From positions 3,700,001 through 3,764,000 of the forward strand of contig OX453278.1 in the NCBI GenBank assembly GCA_949710005.1: a stretch of 64,000 nucleotides of DNA. Direction: 5' to 3'. This document shows, piece after piece, positions 40,550 to 52,100 of this stretch (the first letter of the stretch is position 1; each line of letters opens with the position of its first letter). Position numbers and translations under genes: made by a program. This DNA comes from Ricordea florida. Taxonomy: Eukaryota > Cnidaria > Anthozoa > Corallimorpharia > Ricordeidae. The notes under the pieces were generated by a model. It was not told where the DNA came from and ran no database searches. It saw only the letters and a list, made by a program, of their open reading frames with translations.

Positions 40550-41210
40550 ATCTTCGTTGTGTGCGTCGGGGTTTCAACGGTAAATCCCTGCCGTATGTGC
40601 CAGAGTTTCTACGGTAAAAGCGCACTTCTATACCGGGCTTTCTACGGTAAATTCCTGTTGTGTGTGCCGTGGTTTCCAGGATAATCCCCGTTATTTGCTC
40701 CCGATTTCTAGGTTTAATCCCGGTCGTATATGTCCGGGTTTCTACAATAAGTCCGTACTGTATATACCCGGGTAGCAAATGTCATTGTGCCGGGATTCAT
40801 AAGGTCACCCGATTGTATGCGTCAAGTTTTCTAAGTCCCGGTCGTATGTACCGGGGTTTCTACGGTAAATCGCTGTCATGTGTGCCGGGATAGGGTAGTT
40901 CCTGTTGTAAGCGTCCTGGGGCTGGTTGTTCGAAGCAGGGTTAAGGTAACCCAGGGTTAGTGCGAAATTTAAATGCAGATTTGAGACCTAAAAAGCACAT
41001 TTAGTATAATTCTTTTTGAATACAATTTGATGATTGTATGCTCTGGAAAAATAGAGAAAGGTTATCGGAGAAAATGCTTTTTAACAAGAGGAAAAGAAAC
41101 CCGGGTTAAAATTTAACCCTGGTTTAGCGCTAATCGGCCTTCGAACAACCGGCCCCTGGTTTTAACGGTAAAACCCACTGCACGTGTCCGGGTTTTTTTC
41201 TTAATTGCTT
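40550..41210. repeat. Degenerate about 40-bp tandem array interrupted by a MITE
   Basis: Around nine diverged units with GGGTTTCTACGGTAAATCC and GTCGTATGTGCC cores run from 40550 to 40918. They continue for one more unit after the MITE (GTTTTAACGGTAAAACCCAC, 41158-41200). Confidence 0.75.
40919..41155. mobile_element. MITE with GGGCYGGTTGTTCGAA TIRs (237 bp)
   Basis: A 16-bp terminal inverted repeat with one mismatch is flanked by CTG (40916-40918 and 41156-41158), a 3-bp duplication. A second inner inverted pair lies around AGGGTTAA/TTAACCCT. Inserted into the tandem array. Confidence 0.82.
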
Positions 41211-42240
41211 TTCTCCGTATAAACGCGGTTTTAACCCGTTATTTTATGCGTATATGCTGCTCGTGGTATGTAATGAACCAGTAGTTCAATACACGTGTTG
41301 CAGCGTTAGGAGGTGGAACTTTCCACGCGCAGTCCTTTTGCTGGCTTTTGTATTTGGACTCATCAAACCGTTCTCGAATCGTGTTTGCAACAGGGATGTT
41401 TTCCTTTTTTCACTTTTACGGTGTTACGTAACATTCTTAGATGGTTCTGGTTATATGTAATTACTTTCAATATTTTCATATATCGTATCTTTTTCACGTC
41501 TTCGTTGTCTCGCCCAGTAACTTCGTAACGTTCTCAGATCTGCTAGGCTCTTGACATCTTCTAATTCAATATTCTCTCACCGATCCTGCGAATAGAAATC
41601 ACAACATTGCGAATCTTGGTTCAACCCGTTCATTTTTTTTTTCAATAAACACCTCATTTGTAGTTTAAATATGAAATACATTACGTAGCGTAAAAGTGAA
41701 AAAAGAAGAGGAGAGATACAGAAAATCTGTGGTGGTGTCATTACATATCTTCATTAACTTAACCGACTTTGGCGCCATTTACTTGATTTCGAATCAGCCC
41801 GTTTTCTACTTAATTTTGCTTTCGAGGAACGTCGTAAAATTACTCGTTATTTTAAGTGCGTTATACCTTACATTTTCTCTTCAATTTTTTCAGAAGTAAG
41901 CTTTTGCATTTTCAGCTCAGTTAAGTCTTATCATGACGTGGATTTTATGAAAGCTATGTTTATTTATTCCCGCACCTGTCTCGGCGCATGCTTGCAACCT
42001 GTCGGTCGGTGGTCTTTCAAACCCTAATGTTTATTAACAGTGTATACAAGTGTACACGAGAACCGAGGAAAACTTCATTGAATTTATTGTGCTGCTCTTA
42101 GAGATAGCGAGCTTTTGCCGTGTATAAGGAAGCTCTGGACGTGATTATCTCGGTGACAAACGTCAGTTCGCATCTTTTTGCCCGCGGGTCTTGGAGCGAC
42201 TCTCAGAGGTCAGGAATCAGTCATTCGCGAGTAAAGTCGC
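41211..42240. other. Gene-free stretch
   Basis: No gene recognised. Short open frames without motifs. Confidence 0.45.
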
Positions 42241-42690
42241 GATGACCGCACTTCGTGGAAACAAAAGAAGATATCGCTTGGTTGGGAGATCGCCGCCTTC
42301 CGACACCGGCCATTGTCGACTGTTTTCCTCGAATTTCACGACCAACGATTTGGTTTAACTTCGTGTCTCTGGAACGTAACTGTCAATTCTTCAGTACTTC
42401 GGTCACCTGTCGCAAACGTGATACTTCACGCTCAGATTTCCCATCTCCGGTCTCCACATTCAGTCGTTTGTGGAAGTTGAAGTTGAAGTTGAAGTAAGGT
42501 ACGTTTAACACATCACCAAATACCTGAGCACCTGTTATTTACCACACCGGTTAGTTTTCATTCCGTAACCTTCAATGCTGATTTTGACGCTAGATTTTGA
42601 TTTTTAATACGGTGGTTTGTTTTCACGTTCTCAGAAGAGACTGCCTTATAACTCATCACAGCATGTGGGCACGAAGGAGTCAAATGGAAG
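42240..42690 (+). other. Possible 5' exons of the Cys-loop receptor gene
   Basis: A relatively G/C-rich block (42100-42496) ends in GAAGTAAG|GTACGT. It is followed by a 56-nt open segment at 42635-42690 bounded by CACGTTCTCAG and GGAAG|GTATGC. That segment reads KRLPYNSSQHVGTKESNG and leaves 2 nt, the phase needed by the receptor exon at 57703. No start codon or signal peptide was found, and the implied intron is 15 kb. Confidence 0.25.
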
Positions 42691-43474
42691 GTATGCAAAT
42701 AAACATAACACGTTCAAACTCTCTGAATATATCACTAACCTGAAAGACATAACGCGTAATTTTTTTAGTAATAATGTCTCACACAATCTCTCAATGTTCT
42801 TCTTCCTTCCTGAGGTAGATTGGCGGTCTCTGTCGAGTTTGTTTACGCAAAGAAGTCTTAATTCACGGCATTAGGTCAAATTAATGCTAACAAGATCTAA
42901 AGCTGTTTTGGACTCTGCGCTTTTCATGGTTTCATTTATTTCCTTCACCGAATAGTTCGTTTTGTTGGACTCGTCGCTCCTTGTTCTATGCGTTATTTTT
43001 TGAGCTGAAACCATGCTTTCTGTTTATCTGCTACATTGATTTTCTCTCATGTAATTGTGTTGTGCAAGTTTGAGATCAAATACAGCAAATCACTAACGTG
43101 GATTTATATTGTCTCTATCACGAGGATTTAAGTTCCTTGAGTACCGCCGCTGATAAAATGATTAGTCATTACGTTACTTACATAGGTGTGAAAGGACAAT
43201 CCTTAAATCAAGAAGCTGCGAAAACAAGGTTGATTTGAGAGAGTGTAAATGCATGACTTCAGTGGCCTAAATTATTTGAAAAATGTTTTGTAGAATATTT
43301 TGAAATCTGAGATCTTTTATTTTCCGCCGAGATTTCTCTCTCTTCTAAAATGAGCTTAAATCGCTTTCAGACAAAACTGTAATTCGTGTTACTAGCATAA
43401 AAATATAAGTTCAACTTATATTTCTCTTACAAATGTTGATCTCGTCTGGTTATCTGAACAAATCCTTTATTGAT
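42691..43474. other. Gene-free stretch
   Basis: No gene or element recognised. Confidence 0.45.
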
Positions 43475-44566
43475 CTAAATTGATCTAAATTGATCTAAAC
43501 ATTAGATCTAAACAAGAATTTAACATTAGAGAGCTTTTGCCCGCGATTAGCGAGGGCTATTCGAGGCGGGCAAAAGAGCAAAAAACAATTTAAAAGTCAA
43601 TTAATACTGTCTACAGAACAAACCTAGAAGCAATCTAGTTTGTCGTGTGGTTTATAGGCAGAATGATACGGGGAGGCAGACTATAGTCAATATTGGGAGT
43701 AACATACAATGTTATGATTTTGAGAATTGTACTCGTATATCAGAAATTCTGATGTAATCGTCTTCATTCTTAAGGATTTCAAAAAGTTTATTCTTTAGTT
43801 TGCTTTTAAACTGACTTTTATTTAAGACTTTGATGGTGAGTGGAATGCTATTCCAAATCAGGGCACCTGAGATAGAAAAGGCTTTTTTCATATTTTCAGT
43901 TCTAGCTTTCTCAACATAATAATTCTCGTTAGAAACAGATCTAGTCCGGTAACTATGAACAAAAGACAATTTCTTGAACATATTCTTAATTTTACTAGGA
44001 GCAAGATTATTATGAATGTCGTACATTAAAAGACTCATTTGCTCAAACAGCAAGAATGATATCGGCAACTGTTTTGTTTCTAAGAATAATGGGACTGCAT
44101 GAGCTCTTGGATTACTGAAGAACATTAGCCTAAGGGCTCTCTTTTGGAGAATGAGTAGCTTATGAAGGTGTGTTTCAGCAGCTTGACCCCAAGCGCAGAT
44201 GCCATAGTTCAGATAAGGTAAAATTAATGAACGATATAACGTGAGAAGTACATGACGTGGAACGAAATGTCTGAGCTTGGCAATAATCCCAATTGTTTTA
44301 CTAACTTTTTGACAAATGTAATCTATGTGATATTTCCATGAGAGGTTCGCATCAATGAGTATACCAAGATATTTAATATAATTTTTCATTTCTAACGGTT
44401 GGCTGGTGTTTGAGATGTTATCAGTTATTCTAATATTGGGATTAAAGGAGAGAGTCTTTTGGCGTGGACGAAAGATGATATAGTTAGATTTTTCGGCATT
44501 CAAGGTTAGTTTATTAACAGCTAACCACGTACACACTTTGGAAAGCTCTTCATTAAATTCAGTTTC
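43475..44566 (-). pseudogene. LINE copy 3, 5'-truncated reverse transcriptase end and 3' UTR
   Basis: On the minus strand the frame enters at ETEFNEELSKVCTWLAVNKL, after the catalytic YADD, and runs open to the TGA/TAG end at 43712. It shows YLGILIDANLSWKYHIDY, LPYLNYGICAWGQAAE and a C-terminal SYRTRSVSNENYYVEKA with WNSIPLTIK. It is the same family as LINE copy 1. The 3' UTR (to about 43475) has a TGCCCGC...GCGGGCA stem-loop and a tail of TTAGATCAAT repeats. 5' truncation of this type results from incomplete reverse transcription. No internal stop in the remaining 274 codons suggests a younger copy. Confidence 0.88.
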
Positions 44567-47500
44567 AAGTCAAGGTTATTGGAATACTCGAAATATAACT
44601 TACAGCAAACCGGACAAATTTGGCTCACAAATGACACAATTTCAATATCGCCCGTAACTGAATCTGGGCCAAATAGCTGGTCATAATGGACTTTAACTTA
44701 TAGTGGAAATACAGCATTCATATTGCTTTAGTGCTGACAAAATCAAGGATAAATTTTCAGCGGCCTTTGCAGATGAAAAAAAAATTGGCAGGTTTGAGAA
44801 TTTTAAAGGATAGCACTGGTTAGATATTTTTTGTTTTACGTTATGTTATTTTTGGAGGTTGCCATGTTTTGAGGTTTGCCTAATTTCTAGTAATAGCGGC
44901 GAGTATTTGAAAGCTGAGTTGTTTTGCTTTGATCTACCCATGGTAGCAAGTCAATTAAAGAACGAGTAGTCATAATAGAAAAGTTGGATTGATAAGCTCT
45001 TAAAGCAGTTGGCTACTTCTAAACGACTCAAAAGTTGTAGACATGATTCCATAGTTACCACAGCAATTGAACAACGTTTTCTGAAAGCTTACTAGACATT
45101 TTGTACCCGATAAAACAGTTTTGCTAAGGCAAAGCTTGCCAAAACTCGTCGATTGAAACTGCTCGTGCAAAGATTTCAAGTCCACCATCTTTCCCCAGAT
45201 TCTTCACAGAAAAAGAAAGAAAAACGAAAACCACAAAAACGTGCGATTTCTTGTTAATCTCTAAACCGGCATGGAATAACTCTTAGATTAAACAGAATAA
45301 ATATAGAATAGATAAGGTTTAAGTGAATAGGCTAAAACCGTAATATTCCCCCGAAGCAATTAAGCCACAAACTATATGTAATAAACTATTGTTCAGTAAA
45401 ACAAACCGTCTCCAACGTCCATGCTAATGTTTTGTTAGATTTTCGTGACCGACGTCTAAGCTAACTGTCTTGAAAACTGATTGCTCACCCGCTGCTTACG
45501 AGTCTCTAATGGAATATACAATCTAAGAAACATCAAGGTTTATGATATCAGAGTTGGCATCTATAGTGATCAAAGGTGGAAACTTAACGCTCTATAATTT
45601 GAGGTTAAATCCGATAGCACATATATATAGACAGACACTCGGCACCACTGCTGGAGGGCAAATGTAATCAGCCACTTGTACGTAAAAACTATATCGTTTA
45701 AAATCTTTTGTTTTTGTCTTCTTTTGTTATTATTCAAATTCAAATTAGTTGCGTTTAGTTGCGTTCACTTATAGCAAGAGATATTTTTCCGTAGATTTAT
45801 GTCATACTAACCTTGATCTTTTCTAATTTCAACTTTTTGTGGGTTGTAGAACCGATGAGATTCCTGATTTATCATCTCATGAAACTACTTACATAAGATA
45901 GGTTATTTGTAGCAAAAACCGTACTTTTTAATGCAGCAGTAACGTTTATTCCATTGAAAACTGAAAAACATTTCGTCTGTTTGTTGGCGTGTAACAAAAA
46001 TTTTCCATCTTCGTCAGAAAACCTTTATATTAACGTGATTTAATATCGGCTGTATTAAGACAAATCTTACTATAGTCATCAAGATCTACAGAATACATCA
46101 GTCATCTGTCTGTGGTCGCCTTTTTTTACCCTTTTTCAGTCCTAGTTCGTAAAGTTAATCATTGAAAGGAGAGCTATTGGGAAATCAGTTTATATTTTTC
46201 ACTTTATTTATTCTCCATTCTAAATGTTTTTAAGTGCAATATTGAAGAACAGTTCTCTATAACTTTTTCTTTCTAAGTTTTGAAGAAGTGTGATGCATCC
46301 AACTGTTTTGTTTACCCCACGCTGTTGCCCTAGTATTTGATTGTATAGCCCTAGATATGAAATGTTAGCATGACTAAGACAATAACTCTATTAAGAACCT
46401 TTTGTCCATTCCTCTATTTATATGTACCCATATTCTAGAAGTTTTGTGTTCAGTGCAGTTTAGTAGAAGCAACATCGCAAAAACTGCGAAAGATATTCGC
46501 ACCGAAACTTAATTTTTCGATAAAACTAAGTTGTAGACCACATACTTCGCAGTCTCCGCAAACATGCTGTGACTCCATTAGCTGAGTCGTTTCTCAACCC
46601 ATATTATCTCAATATGTTGGGTAGTTACCGAAGTTATCAACCTTATATGCAAATTTAGAAAGATTAACTGAGCAGGATACGGACATCATTGATCTGTAGG
46701 GTAGTAGAAAAATAGCACTGATCTCGCAGCGCAAATTGCACAGAATTATGTCCAATTCCGTAGGTTATCGTCCTTCGCTTATGTTCTACACTTTGAGAAT
46801 TAAGATTGTTCCATTTGGCAAAGTCCCCGTGCCCTGCAATTGCGTTTTCCACTGTTTTAATTAAAAATAAGAGAAATCAGGGTTCATTCGTCGTTCAGAG
46901 ATTAACTACCAAAAGCACTTTAGTTTCGAATTTTTGTAATTATTTTGATTGCGTCCAACTTGGCCTAGAATAACATCATCCGTGCAGCTGTAATTAAAAC
47001 TTGATTACAGCTACAAATAGCACGCTTTAGCCGACGAGTGTCGCTTCAATTCAGTCAATAGTACCTTCCCATAAATAGATTAAAATTGCAAATTAAAAAC
47101 AAAGACCGCAGCGGGTGTAGTTGAGAGTTTGTATCAGCACAGCAGAAGATTGAATGGTTTTTGTCTTAGGCCTGTCGTACTTGTGGTACGAATTGAATGC
47201 GACAACCGTTTAGTGATCCGGTTGAATCATTCTTAGGCACTGCAGTAGATGACGGAGATGAAAGACAAAAGAGGTTGTTGCTTTGGCGACTTGTTATAAA
47301 TCTCTACCACGTGCTGTTCCCAATTTAGCTGGTCACGGAAGTGCCCCTGATTTTTGTGGAAGGGTATCCCGCCTCCGCGACGTAAGTGACCTTGCTGTGA
47401 TTACTAATGTAGTTGCTATTGGCAACGTTAAGGGGCTCTCTAACGGAGATCTCTATGACTTTGTTCCTAACTGTTCAAACATTTTATGGAATATGTTGTT

Positions 47501-48699
47501 AGTTATCGTGGATGACGTGGTTGGTCTATAAACATATTTTCATTTGTCTCACGAAGTAGTCTTTTGGTTTAGGATCAAGACGTTTCGTGCTGTTCTTCTT
47601 CTGGCGACGAGGGTCGGCTGTTTACGGTGCACTGTTATGTATGTGTTCAAAAATGATGTTGTATGTTCAAAAATTATGACCATGCACTGAGCGCTGTTCT
47701 TTTTCTTTTTTTTTTCAAATTTTACGTAAGCGATTTTGTTTTGCATTGATTTTTTTCTAAGAACTAGTGCATTAGTACTGCCTGCCCTCCTGATCTGACG
47801 TTGAATTGCGCGGGATCATTCGGAACAATACCCGGTCTGATACCGGGCAAAGTATCGGCCCTCGCGGGACCAGAAATCTAGGAATCTGTTTGGCTGATTT
47901 TAGTTATGATAAGAGTAGAAATATAACTTCCAAGAGACATGGCGAGACCAGAACTGAGTTATTCTCATCCATGAATATTAATGAAAATAACAAAGGAAAC
48001 GTTGGGAATTTCGCTATAAGAAGTAAGAAAATATGCACTTGATACGAGTTCAGTCATCCATTTTAGAAGTTTCGTGTTCTACAAAAATCAGGAGGAATAT
48101 ACAACATTTTTGTTGTTATTTATCTTGTAAAATTCGTATTTAACTGACTGAGCTATATGTCTGGTTTACAGTGCGACAACTCCAACCAAGGCAACCCAAA
48201 TAAATATTCATACCAATTTTGGAATGTCTGTTTTTTTTACGCTGAGCAACATATTTATGGCAAGTTTCTGCCGACTAAGATGATTCTTTTTCAATCTTGA
48301 TATGTTTATAGAAAAAAATTATATGTATTTTAAGCGAAATACAAAACATTTGTAGAGATTCTATTGTTTAGATACTCGATTGTGATTGGGTAATTTGTAG
48401 CAAATTTTGTTTGCGTGGCCTTGTTGGAGTAGTCGCACTTGAAGTAGCGTTATCCATTGTCAACAGAGAATGCGAAAGAGTAAAGTTGTCCATAAAATAT
48501 GCTCTTAACAAGTTTAATTTTCGATTTGTTTTTTCCAAGTGTCTTTAAGACTCGTGTATTAATCAAGGGCGATTAACGTTACATTGCATAAGACTAAGTT
48601 GGCGTCTTTTAAACCAAACAGACATTTTTTCTAAAACTGTCGTCCCCCCTGGGGAGAAATAATTGAAATCCAGCTCAATATTTATTCAAGGCAGTGGTT
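44567..48699. other. Gene-free stretch, possibly intronic
   Basis: No recognised gene. A 53-nt segment at 47329-47381 is bounded by CAATTTAG and GAC|GTAAGT and is open, but has no known motif. Part of the interval that would be intron 1-2 of the receptor gene if its 5' exons lie at 42 kb. Confidence 0.4.
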
Positions 48700-48819
48700 G
48701 TTATCTACCTGGCCACGACAGGTAGATAACTTCAGGTAACAGGTAGATAACTTCAGGTAACAGGTAGATAACTTCAGGTAACAGGTAGATTACTTCAGGT
48801 AACAGGTAGATAATTTCAA
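48700..48819. repeat. 21-bp tandem repeat with adjoining hairpin
   Basis: CAGGTAGATAACTTCAGGTAA is repeated four times from 48719, with a partial fifth. The first unit pairs with GTTATCTACCTG (48700-48711) to form a 12-bp stem. Confidence 0.92.
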
Positions 48820-49044
48820 ACAGAAAGACAATAGCAAACCTATCGCCGTCTGTAAGCCCAGCCTTCTTGCTCCAAATCAATAATGTTTATTGTTCTTTAC
48901 ACCAAGAAAAAATCCTTCACAAATTCTCCAGGCTCAAAATATACCGTCCTCAATACTCCACAATCCTTTTACTGTACTTAGACATTCAATTCGTAACAGG
49001 GTGCAGAATGTTTGTCCCATTTGCCTACTTCAACGACTTTGCTC

Positions 49045-49190
49045 CCAAGAGTATCCTATTGCGCAGTGGTAGAGCGTCCGAGGAAGAAATCGGAAAGTCA
49101 TGAGTTGGACTCCGGAGAATGTGACAACTCGGGTTTGGTTTTTCTGAGATTTTCTGTGACAGTACTGAAAAATACATCTTTCACAAATTT
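49045..49190 (+). mobile_element. tRNA-derived SINE (plus strand)
   Basis: The head has ATTGCGCAGTGGTAGAGCGT (A box-like) and GTCATGAGTTGGACTCCGG (B box-like) at tRNA spacing. A body follows with TTTTTCTGAGATTTTCTGTG and AAAATACATCTTTCACA. Confidence 0.7.
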
Positions 49191-52100
49191 GAACTTGGTT
49201 GGTATCGACGTCGTATCCCGCAAAGAATTGTCAAAATTCACTGGGAGTAAAACCTTACTTTCAAGAGCCACACTAGGTTTTGACTTGTTCTTCGAAGAAA
49301 GTTAATTGTCACATTTTTAAGTGCTCAGCGTTAAGCTCATTTTAAACCTATTGGATTTAGTTTTATTGTTATTTTAATTTAAAGTTATGACTTACTGTAT
49401 TGACTCAAACTTCGCAATGTTATTTATAAAACGATGTTGACTTTATTGAAATACAATTAAATCGTTTGTTGACAGTGTAGTAAATTTACCGCATTTATGC
49501 GAAAGACATCTATTGGAGAATGTAAATTTGCTTAATTTTCTTCGTTTCTAAAATTAAAATAACCCAACACTAATCAAGAACACTTACTCGTTCTTGATTC
49601 TTTTTCCATTTTGGAACAGAGTTTTACATGTTTGCAATTTATTATATTTTTGGGGGAATAGCTGTTTACACAGTAACCTTCACCGGTATGCGATGTAATG
49701 CTGTTAAGTCCTTCAAAAGGCCGACCTAAATTCTGTTGTGTTTGAGGTGGTTGAACTTGAGCTAACAAAAATACCGAATTGTACAGGGTGGCACAATTCT
49801 GTAGCACTCAAGGTGAAATCGCTTTACACTGGAAGCTGTTAGTGTATCGCCCACGTTAGGTATCTGCCGAAATTATCACAAATGCCAAGGTAGGTTTTCA
49901 TACAATGCTGTTATCATTTATTCATTTACCGGCGGAATGGAGCTCTCTTTTGAAGGGAAATTCATTACGGTTCACACGGCCTACTTTGGAAAAAACGTGG
50001 ATAAAGTTCAGGGACAGGAAATCGTTGGATTCGACAAGCTTGAAAAATGAAAATCTTTCTCAGATTGTATTATATGTGTACAAGGACACAAATTGTCGAA
50101 ATACGGTTTGATTTGAATGGTGCCTAGTAAATCCTTTCTCATGTATTGTTTCTTTTTTTGGTGATTGAAAGAGTGGAGATTTTTTTTTATGTTAGTTTCA
50201 AACATTTGCGTCAAAATAGTAATTGTGGTGAATAACTGTCTACTAGTCTAATAGTTACTACCTCAAACACGGCGCGTGCGAAAGATAATTGAAAAGTCTT
50301 TATATGTATTTCCATTTTATATCCGGGTTGTAATAAAAGCGATCCGCCATAAAGTTCACTCTTCTGTTCTTATGTTTTATTTAGTACTTTTTAACGAAGG
50401 AAACATAACCTTTCTCTCTAGGAAGTGTTTTTAATTTACTTTGATGATTCATTGCTAGCGAGGGTTACTGACACTATGAATGGTGTTGTTTAATTTTTGT
50501 CATTAAATGAGAAACATTAAACGGCCAGCAATTTGAATTTGAAACATGACCTGCTCTGTCTCCCAGTTTTTAACCAAAAGAGAAGATTTAAAGCAACTTA
50601 AACAAGAAAACTACCTCATTCGTTTTCTCGCTCCCCAGCGAGCAACCTACATAAATAATTTTCGACATTTTTCCCACCTCCCCTTGATAAAGTGCTGGAG
50701 TGTCTATTAATTACATACTACAAGTTATCTTTGCATGTTTTCATTCGCTAGGGTCCCAATCCGATGTTTGCTGTCTTCTAATCTTGCATTTAACCAAATT
50801 GGAACTGAATTTACATAACCTATGGACAGACTCCAACGAAATTTGTTCCGTAAATAGAGCGTGACTTGAGGGCCAGCTGGTAGAAAATTAGTTTGAACTG
50901 TCTTACAACCGTTGTTTTCCCTTCATCTTCATGTGTAAAGGGGAGTGAGACATAGGGGACAAAGTAAGTGGCCAATGTGTTTACTGTCAGCAAAAGATTT
51001 CGGAGTTTCTCTCCGTTACTTTGTTGACCTTGTACCCGGGAGAGCTTAGAAATTGAAAATTAAATTCAGACGTTCCGAATTAAGCATGTCGAAAAAAAAA
51101 ACCGTTTGCTGCGGGAAAGTATGTTGATAATGTGAAAAATACTTACTTCAAAATTCGGTCAGTAGTGTTCAGGTCATTAAACCTCGCCTCAGTCCGCGTT
51201 CCAAGGTAAAGCATATCACCTTTCCTTTGGTACTCTAAGATGTTTTCCGTTGAACCAAATCCTCAAGAATCACCATTGGACAAGGACTCTCATTCTATTT
51301 ATTTTGCTTCTTTGAATTGCGGTTTGTGGCCTTCAAAATTCAGTGGACAAAAGCATCTTAGGCAAACGTGGCCGTTACATCACATAAGAGGCTTTTCTTG
51401 AACGAAGAATACTTCAATACTCGAAGGTAGACTAGGGCCAGGACACTTAAGACAAAAGTAAGCCCGGCTAGGGAAGGGACGAAAATATTCGCCACGCTAC
51501 GATGATTTTTTTTTTCTATTTTGTTGTTGTTGTTGGTTTTTTTTTTGGCAGCACTAGCAAGAGAAATGGGTCAACTGCTTCTGGTCAAGCGTTTATGTAA
51601 ATCAGGAGAAGCGGAAGTAAAACAAGAAATTCAAACAGTAATAAATATATGCTCTATAAAGGTCCTTTTAAAACTTAAAGACTTGAAAACGTTTTGTACG
51701 ATTCACCAAAAGCTTTTTATTCTTAATTATACTGAAACTTTATTAAACTCTAAAAGTATGGCACTTTACCTTAAAAGGACGGGATATTTAACAGCAACCA
51801 TTACAATACAAAGCATGTGAAAATGTGTGAAAAAAAAGATTCGCCAGATGTCTCTGCCAAATACACTTTCTTCTCTGTGTTGACGTTTTTGTGCTGACGT
51901 GAAAATTTGTCATGGCTGCCTGCTATTTCCTTCAAAAACCTGATTTTCCTGAAAATCAGCGAGATTACGGTATGTTCTATATAAACATGTCATTTTATCT
52001 TGACTGTTTAATTTCAACATTGTCAGTGAACATCGAAATTTTTTTGACAGAAATATGATAATAACGTGTGGTTTCATTCATTTCTCGTTCGTCGCTTAAG

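Noticed and set aside
47283-47531. 82-codon frame as a gene
   Set aside because: No recognised domain. Only the inner 53-nt segment has splice-like borders, and that is reported as a weak exon candidate.
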